Shown here piece by piece: positions 57,475-64,000 of a stretch of DNA of 64,000 nt. The stretch covers positions 164,037,213 through 164,101,212 of the forward strand of contig OY757904.1 in the NCBI GenBank assembly GCA_963585895.1, in the 5' to 3' direction. The notes below the pieces were generated by a model. It saw nothing but the letters and a program-made list of their open reading frames with translations, had not been told where the DNA came from and ran no database searches. Numbering within the stretch: the first letter of the stretch is position 1; each line of letters begins with the position of its first letter. The position numbers and the translations under genes are program-made. The stretch comes from Sepioteuthis lessoniana (lineage: Eukaryota; Mollusca; Cephalopoda; Myopsida; Loliginidae).

Positions 57475-58200
57475 ATTTGATAAGAGATCCCAAATGTTAG
57501 TCAATTCAGATATAAAATGACAGTAGTTTTCTCCAAAAACACCTTAAAATATCATATAATCAAAATAAAGTGTTGCTTTAAAATTTCTCAAATCCAACTA
57601 ATAAGATTGACTAATGCATATGATAGTAAAGTTGACTGAAGCATAATCTAAGATATCTTAGACTTTAGCTCTTTAATTATTACTTACATGAAAAGTATTT
57701 CATTACAAGTAAGTAAATATTTTTAATGTTGCAGGTAGTAGGTAGAATAATACAGTATGCAGCCAAAAATAATCTATGTGGATATATCTAAATACAGAAT
57801 TTCATACACAAAATACAAATATCTGTTTCATGCATTTTTTTTAATCACTAGGCATTTACTCTCATAGTAACCAAGAACAAAAGGTATTTCAAATGAAAAT
57901 TTCATAGCCATGTGCCAAACTTGATTGAGCTCATGTAGACAACATTTTGCAATATTTGATGAAGCAGTACAACATGAATCATTATCATCATCAATCTTAG
58001 ATAACACTGGCAAAAACTGATAGCTATCTCACTTTTTTAGATATCAAATGTTTCTACATTTTCTGACAAGTAATAATACAATGACTTGCTTTTTAAATAC
58101 ACAATTCTCATACAAATGTTTTGGACAAAAAGTTCTTATTTTCTGTAATACATTTATGGAAATGAGTGTCACCAACATGGTACTTAAGACAAACTCAAAG
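57475..58200. other. AT-rich DNA, no gene seen
   Basis: AT-rich sequence without supported features. Confidence 0.5.
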
Positions 58201-58204
58201 AAAA

Positions 58205-58300
58205 CTTTCCCCAATTGGCTGGGGCTACAGAATACACTGACTGCACCTCAGCAGAGGGGTAAGACCCCCCTCCCCCGCCAACAAGTGTCACTTAACTGTA
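58205..58300 (+). repeat. LINE-R 5'-end fragment
   Basis: AATTGGCTGGGGCTACAGAA, then CTCAGCAGAGGGGTAAGACC and CCAACAAGTG, match the outermost part of the LINE-R 5' leader (12235 end and 34866 end, opposite strand) and 62465-62545. The leader match stops after about 95 bp. Confidence 0.65.
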
Positions 58301-61055
58301 CTTCATTAAATAATATATACAGAGTTGTTGATATGATTTTAAAAAAAGGCATGTACTCTAAAACTCTTAATGATTTGAACAGATCTCCTCAGGAATGTAC
58401 ATTGATGATAATTGAAATGGAAACCAAAGAAAATGGTTTCCTAGCAGGGGTAAAAAGAAATCTTGTATCATGAATATGAACAACTATTAATATAATAGAT
58501 GATACATGATGAAAGCATTACAACATTGACTTCCTTTGAAAATACTAAATTATTATTATTATTATTATTATTATTAAGTAATTGTTAAGAAGGAATTTCA
58601 AATATCAAAAAGAGAATCAGTTTCCAGGAAAAAATGTTATAAAAAAGCAAATTTAATTGATATTTAAGATTAACCATCAAATTTTTGGATAAAACTAATA
58701 AAAATTCAACAAACTTTAACTGCATTTTATATATCTTATTTAAATTTGAATGATGTTTTCAAAGTGGGTGTATAAAATGCCATGTAAGGCTGAATATCCA
58801 TGTTAATTGGTTGAAACACAGATGTTCTAAATAGCAAAATGAACATGAGATTTTAAAAAGATGAACAAAACATTAGTGATATCCGTAAATACTGTAAATA
58901 CACATAAGTCTTATGAACAAATGCATGAATATAGGCTTCAACCTTAATTCTATATAAAATAGCATGTACAGTCATCTTAATTATAAGATGAATACTAGCC
59001 ATTATTCTACAGGAAATATTGGATACTTTGAAATGGTTAGAATTAAAGCAGATGATATACAGGTTTGGATCTTAAAGGTTTTGGGTCACGATGTTGGATT
59101 ATCTTTTTGGTATAAGGCATAAACAACTTCCTGACTGAAATAAGTAGCCATCACCATTGCATTTTAGAAAATAAAAGAATCTTCTAATTACTATAGAAAA
59201 GCCTGAGTCATGTGGGCCATTTAATATGTCTCCTGAAAAGGATATCTTACTGATGTTGGATTTACTATTTGGATTGACCTATTTGGAACTTTGCCCTTTC
59301 AGAATTTAATGCTGAACTGAATTGTGTAATCTTCATTGACTATGGACTTGATATCAATCCTTTGAGAGATAACTGGAACTAAAACTTTTTCACACATTTA
59401 TTCTCTGTATTATCATTTAATATATCACATATTCCAACAATCAAAGACCTCAAGAATGGTAATATGCAGGTTTGGACCTTAAAGGCTTCAAGAACCAAGA
59501 ACTTAAAAAACGATGAATATAATTTTAGCCATGTTCTGTGGGTTGTAACCAGAATCAAAGAGGAATTAAAATTTTTATTCGTTTTTTTATCTTAATTAAA
59601 ACATCATATACCAAAACTTTCTGAAAATTTACAGCTACATCTAGCTTAAAAATATGCTTTGTATATTTAGTTTGTATTTTGTCTTTACTAACTATTTTTT
59701 CTCTTTTCTTTCATTTCTATACTCCATCATCCATTTGATATGTAAAACGCCAATGTCTGATCATGACTTTCCTCTCTTTATCTCATATAGTTTTACACCT
59801 TATCAAACAAAAGTTAAAATAAATTCACTAATAATTTTATATAGAATTTTTTATTTGTAATAAACAACATTTTCATGACATCTGATATTGATTCATGTAT
59901 TTTGGTGAAACATTGACATGAACAAAAAAAATGTCAGTGAAACAAAAACAAAAATTAGATGACGAAAAGCAGATATTAAAATCTATTTGATATTAATGGA
60001 AGGTTTTTGAAGATGCAAATAAAACCCCATTTTTCAATTAACTTTCAGGACTCAAATTTTATTCTAAATTAATCATAGTTTGACTTCTTAACTACTCTTA
60101 GAAATCTTTTTAAAAAATCCAGCAAATATTATTAAGTTCTAAGTCACTAAACATTTTTTTGTTTCTCTTAAAATGACCTAGGAACATAATTTAATTTAAT
60201 TCCTTAAAAGAAAAAAAAATTGATGTTGCACAATAAATATAAACAAATAAAATTATTTTTTTATAAATGTAGTTTTGTTTTCATTTTGAAAACCAATAAC
60301 AAAATTGAGAATTTTTCTTAAAGGTTTTCTTTTCTTTTCCAATTTGAATTTTGGGAAAAACATTCAAAGTGATATTTGAAATTTTTCTAATACATAAGAC
60401 AATTGAATTTTTGCTGATTGTGAAAGTGGTTATCTTCAGGTTTCTGCATCATTTGAAAATATTATTCAGGGTGCATTCTTTTAGGTTTTGAATAGCTTGT
60501 ATTTTGAAAAACTGTTTTTACCAAAAAACAACACATTTTTTGAATGTCTTACACCAGAGTATGAAATGTCTTCTTTCTTAACAAACAACAATAAATATCC
60601 ATAACAAAGTGCCTTTTTAGAACCATCTAAAAAATAATGTCTACTGTGAGTGTTGGGTGGTTAGGAATCAATGTTTGTGATGATGAGGACAGTAGTGGGC
60701 GGGGGCTAGTCTATGTTGAATAATATGAACAGCAAGTGGAAAATTGCAGTTACCTGTCAAAAGTCCAGTAAATGTTGATGAATGATAAAAAATAGGGAAA
60801 ACTAATTAGTGAAAAAACAGTTACATTAATGAAAGAGTCAGAAGAAGGAGAAAGAGGAGGAGGAGGGGTGGGCTTATTTTCTAAAAGTTCAATCAGTGTT
60901 GTTTTTTTGTTAGTAGCCCTTCATTCACAGGTGAAATTAACAAGAGATTATGTATGTCATGAAGTTACTCTCTTTATTTTCAAAAAAAGTCATTTCCCTT
61001 GAAAAAAAAAACACAACAGAAAACAATTTGGCTGAGTAAAACTTAAAAGAGACTT
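58301..61055. other. AT-rich DNA with (TTA)n at about 58551-58576
   Basis: No gene is seen. A TTA microsatellite of about eight units lies at 58551-58576. A short word, CAGGTTTGGAYCTTAAAGG, occurs at about 59060 and 59467, about 407 bp apart, hinting at an old duplication. Confidence 0.5.
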
Positions 61056-61059
61056 CCTT

Positions 61060-62015
61060 TTTCAACAACACAGAATTTTCATCACACGTGCATGTGGTAG
61101 ACCATCAGATACACTACTCTCCTCTGCAATATAAAACCTCAATTTGCAGTCAGACTTCTGCTTGGAGGAGAGGGAGGTAGATAAACTCCTTTCCACGGTA
61201 GCAGCACACCCATACCAGGCACCTCTTCTGTCAGCCAGTAGCGAACACAGGATCCAACCAATCACAGCTGCAGACTCAGCCGATGCCAGGATTCGACCTA
61301 TTGTAATGACAGTGTCAACAGCTCTTTTCAGAGCTAAAAATTCTGAAGGTCATTTCCATAGCCTTTCTCTTTTAAGAGCGAACTGACCAGCTTTTATCAG
61401 AGCTATTCAAAAAGTTTTCTTAGGACGTCCTCTAGTCCTCTTACTAACAACCCTTTCCAAGGTGGTAAGACTTTGCAGGTACTCTGAGATGACGATGCAG
61501 CAGCCAGCCAGACTGGCAACAGATCAGTTCCTGCATCAATTGACCTGCAGCTGAACAGACCACAAGTGACAATACTGCTTAGACTATCATCAGCACTCCG
61601 AGGTGTATCAACATACACCCTTGGTTAACCAGCGACTGAATAAACTAAAACATTGATTATCTGACCTCCACAACTTATGTGTCTACCTCTCTGACTGTCT
61701 CCAGGTTCCTGACCATGCAGCTACACCTAGGACTTGCACTGAGTATGAAGACTCTATCTTCTAGACTTGCGGAAAAAAACACTTAAACTTGCAAAACAGC
61801 CAACCGCACTGACTTTCAGCACTGCTGAGACTACACAAACACTGTGCAACGGCAGCAATCCTACACACATGCAAACCTTTTGTGTATGACTCGCCCTAAA
61901 AAGCCTTGGCCTTTTTAACTTATCCTCTTGTCTTTGTCACACTCTCCTAGTTTGTTATCAATCACATATTATTCATTAAATATTTAACATATTTATCAGT
62001 CCCACAACACCTATG
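61060..62015. other. GC-richer block of unknown nature
   Basis: About 950 bp are visibly richer in G and C than the flanks and of higher complexity. Open frames (61144-61386 plus, 61403-61618 minus) show no known motif. No second copy, target duplication or clear terminal repeats were found. It could be a solo LTR, an unidentified repeat or a host exon-containing piece. I cannot decide. Confidence 0.4.
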
Positions 62016-62464
62016 ATGAATTTACTGGAGATGAATTTACCAACAATGAATCTATTGGAAACAAGCATATAAGACCACATCCCTTTTTCTCATATACTAA
62101 GTTCAGATATCTGCTAGGTTAATGTAATCCTAGATCTGTCATTGTACCAAGCCAAACTCCATAATACTGGAATATTAAATGTAAATATATCATGTATAGA
62201 AAATAAGAGAGAAATAGAGAGCACAATTTTTTAAAAAAATTATATCAATATAAAATTTGACAATTAAAACTCAAATTAAAACAAACTATCACCAGAAAAA
62301 TCCCCACTTTGAAGAAATTTTATTTATAATGCTTAAAAAGAAAATGAATTTTTTCTTTTATGGTTAAAACACAGGGAAATTTTCAAGTTTATATTTTTAA
62401 TTTTTGACTCAAAGAATCCATGGAAATAGCATGTGTTGACAACCAACACTATCTGTTATCTCAT

Positions 62465-63292
62465 CCCCAGCCCAGTTGGTTGGGGCTGTAGAATACACAG
62501 ACTGTATCTCTGCAGAGGGGCAAGACCCCAACAAGTGTCCTGGATATAACATTAAAACATTTGATGGTGAGGCTCCAGTTTTGGAGAATATGGAGTACCC
62601 CTTTATTACCACTCTCCCAGGTCCACTCTGACCCAGAGTGATAGCACTTGATAGGGTCCTATCTGTGGGTCAAATAGAACTGTTTGATATTTAAACAATG
62701 TGCAAACAAATGACTTACATTAAATCGAATTGTTAGAAAATTTAACTCTGTGTAAACAAATGACTGATGTTTAATTGAATTCTTAGTGATACATAGCAAT
62801 ACTTGAAACAATTTAAGTGTGTGTTAATGAATCAGTAATGTTGAATAGAATTATTAGTGTTGAAACTCTAACTGTGGACCTAAATTGAATTGTTAGTGTT
62901 ACATAGCAATGCTTGAAGCCATTTAACTGTCTACAAATAAAACTATTTAGGTAAGCAATATTTGAAACCATTTGAGTGTAAACATATGATTAATACTAAA
63001 TAGAACTATTTGTGTTAGAATATTTGGAACCATTTAACTGTGTGCAAACAATAGTAATACTTGTGTGCAAACAAATTAGTTTCGACTTATTTAAAAATAA
63101 GGCTACCAACAATTTATTGACTTACAAATCATATGTACGACCATTTAACTGTGTGCAGACAAATGAGCAGTGACTTGTTTTAAAATGTTATCTACAAACT
63201 ATTCATTTACAAATTGTATCTAATATGAATTGGGAGGATTGGGCATTAAATAACCAACAATGGTTGATATGCCATAAAACCCAAACCAAACA
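62465..63292 (+). mobile_element. Short non-autonomous LINE-R derivative with repeat-rich middle
   Basis: In order: a LINE-R 5'-end piece (62465-62545), a module shared with 23140-23285 (GGTGAGGCTCCAGTTTTGGAG to GGGTCCTATCTGTGGG, 62562-62680), a region of spaced repeats of an AACTGTGTGCAAACAAATG-like word (62690-63180), and a complete LINE-R tail (GGGCATTAAATAACC... GTTGATATGCCATAAAACCC, 63241-63284). It keeps both ends of LINE-R but no coding part, as in a parasite that uses the LINE-R machinery. No target duplication was identified. Confidence 0.65.
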
Positions 63293-64000
63293 TCTTATTT
63301 ATTTGCTCCTTCCTTGTCAGTATCTACCATTTAACTCCCTTATTCCTTCCAATCTTTGTTTATCTAAATGTTATATATAGATTCATGTATGAATAAGAAA
63401 TACACAAATATTTTTTACTTGGTGCTTTCTTTTATCTTTTTTTGTTGCTCTATCTTTCCTTGAAGAATTTTAATCTATTGAAATTTTGATGTCATTCTAT
63501 TTCTACTTGTCTTTTAATGTTTCATTCATTGTCATGCTGTAAAAAGAAAAACTGAATATTCAATGTCATGAACCAACCTGGTCATGATTTCATGCATCAA
63601 AATAAAAGTTGTTTTTCAAATACAAAACCACATCTAATGTAATTGTGTTACAATGTCATCTCCAGTTTAAGAATAATTAGAAGAATTAACTGTTAGATAA
63701 TTGTTTGTCTAGGTTGAACTGATGTCCATTATTATGAGCTAGATAATTGTATTATGTTAGATCCACTTTTAACATAATGTTAAAACTGAGTAGAAACATG
63801 TTAAAGATAATGACTGATACATCATGGTTTTTATCAAACATTTTAAAAAGAAAAAAATTTCTAAAGATCAAAAAGTAAAATCTGTTCTTTATTTGAGCAT
63901 AAAGGAAGGCATTTCTTTTAATAAAGATGTTAAATAAGCATGTATGATAAAACAAAAATATGTAGCAGAAGGTATTTTGGTTTGGCGCGCAATTTAATTT
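63293..64000. other. AT-rich DNA, no gene seen
   Basis: AT-rich sequence to the window edge. No supported feature. Confidence 0.5.

Noticed and set aside
61144-61386. Possible host exon
   Set aside because: No recognisable motif and no supporting splice or conservation evidence; left as part of an unidentified block.

Overview
The window is AT-rich metazoan DNA, almost certainly from an invertebrate. It shows no convincing host exon, rRNA or functional tRNA gene, and nothing bacterial. The evidence is LINEs of three clades, mariner transposons, tRNA-derived SINEs with target-site duplications (TSDs), microsatellites and relics of Ty3/Gypsy elements. The species cannot be fixed from the sequence. 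The mix would fit a mollusc or another lophotrochozoan, or a chelicerate. It reads as intergenic or long-intron sequence built up by layers of transposition.

Layout. 0.85-1.5 kb holds a tiny element with 181-bp terminal direct repeats (TRIM-like). 1.55-5.03 kb is an RTE-like LINE (+) with a SINE inserted in its 3' tail. 7.1-12.2 kb is an RNase H-bearing I/Jockey-type LINE (called LINE-R here) on the minus strand, with a younger 5'-truncated copy of the same family inserted head-to-head. 12.4-13.3 kb is a mariner with an internal deletion, followed by a Tc1-like relic. 15.4-21.9 kb carries two SINE families and a second mariner type (17.8-19.9 kb) that itself holds two insertions. 25.6-28.1 kb has a tRNA-Phe-like SINE, a rearranged Gypsy fossil and an RTE fragment. 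29.3-35.1 kb is a nested stack: LINE-R (-) interrupted by a Gypsy fossil (-) and by an RTE LINE (+), with a SINE on its flank. 37-44.1 kb is a nearly full-length L1/Tx1-clade LINE (+), GC-richer than its surroundings and split by a 1.15-kb solo-LTR-like insert. 44.4-45.7 kb is a second copy of the first mariner type. 47.5-48.8 kb looks like a solo LTR. 49.2 kb holds the 3' end of a fourth LINE. 50.4-50.8 kb is a microsatellite beside an inverted minisatellite. 52.2-54.5 kb is a third LINE-R copy with a TIR element inside it. 55.6-63.3 kb has an inverted tRNA-like pair, SINE relics, an unidentified GC-richer block and a short non-autonomous LINE-R derivative.

How the parts relate. SINE family A and several short elements end in the same roughly 45-bp 3' tail as LINE-R, which points to LINE-R as the enzyme source that moved them. 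SINE B has a tRNA-like head and central core like SINE A but a different tail, so the core appears to have been joined to two tails. The RTE LINE ends in (ATG)n and the tRNA-Phe-like SINE also ends in (ATG)n, suggesting a second LINE-SINE pair. No autonomous element in the window looks intact. The SINE A copies with perfect 10-bp TSDs and the TRIM-like element with nearly identical ends look youngest.
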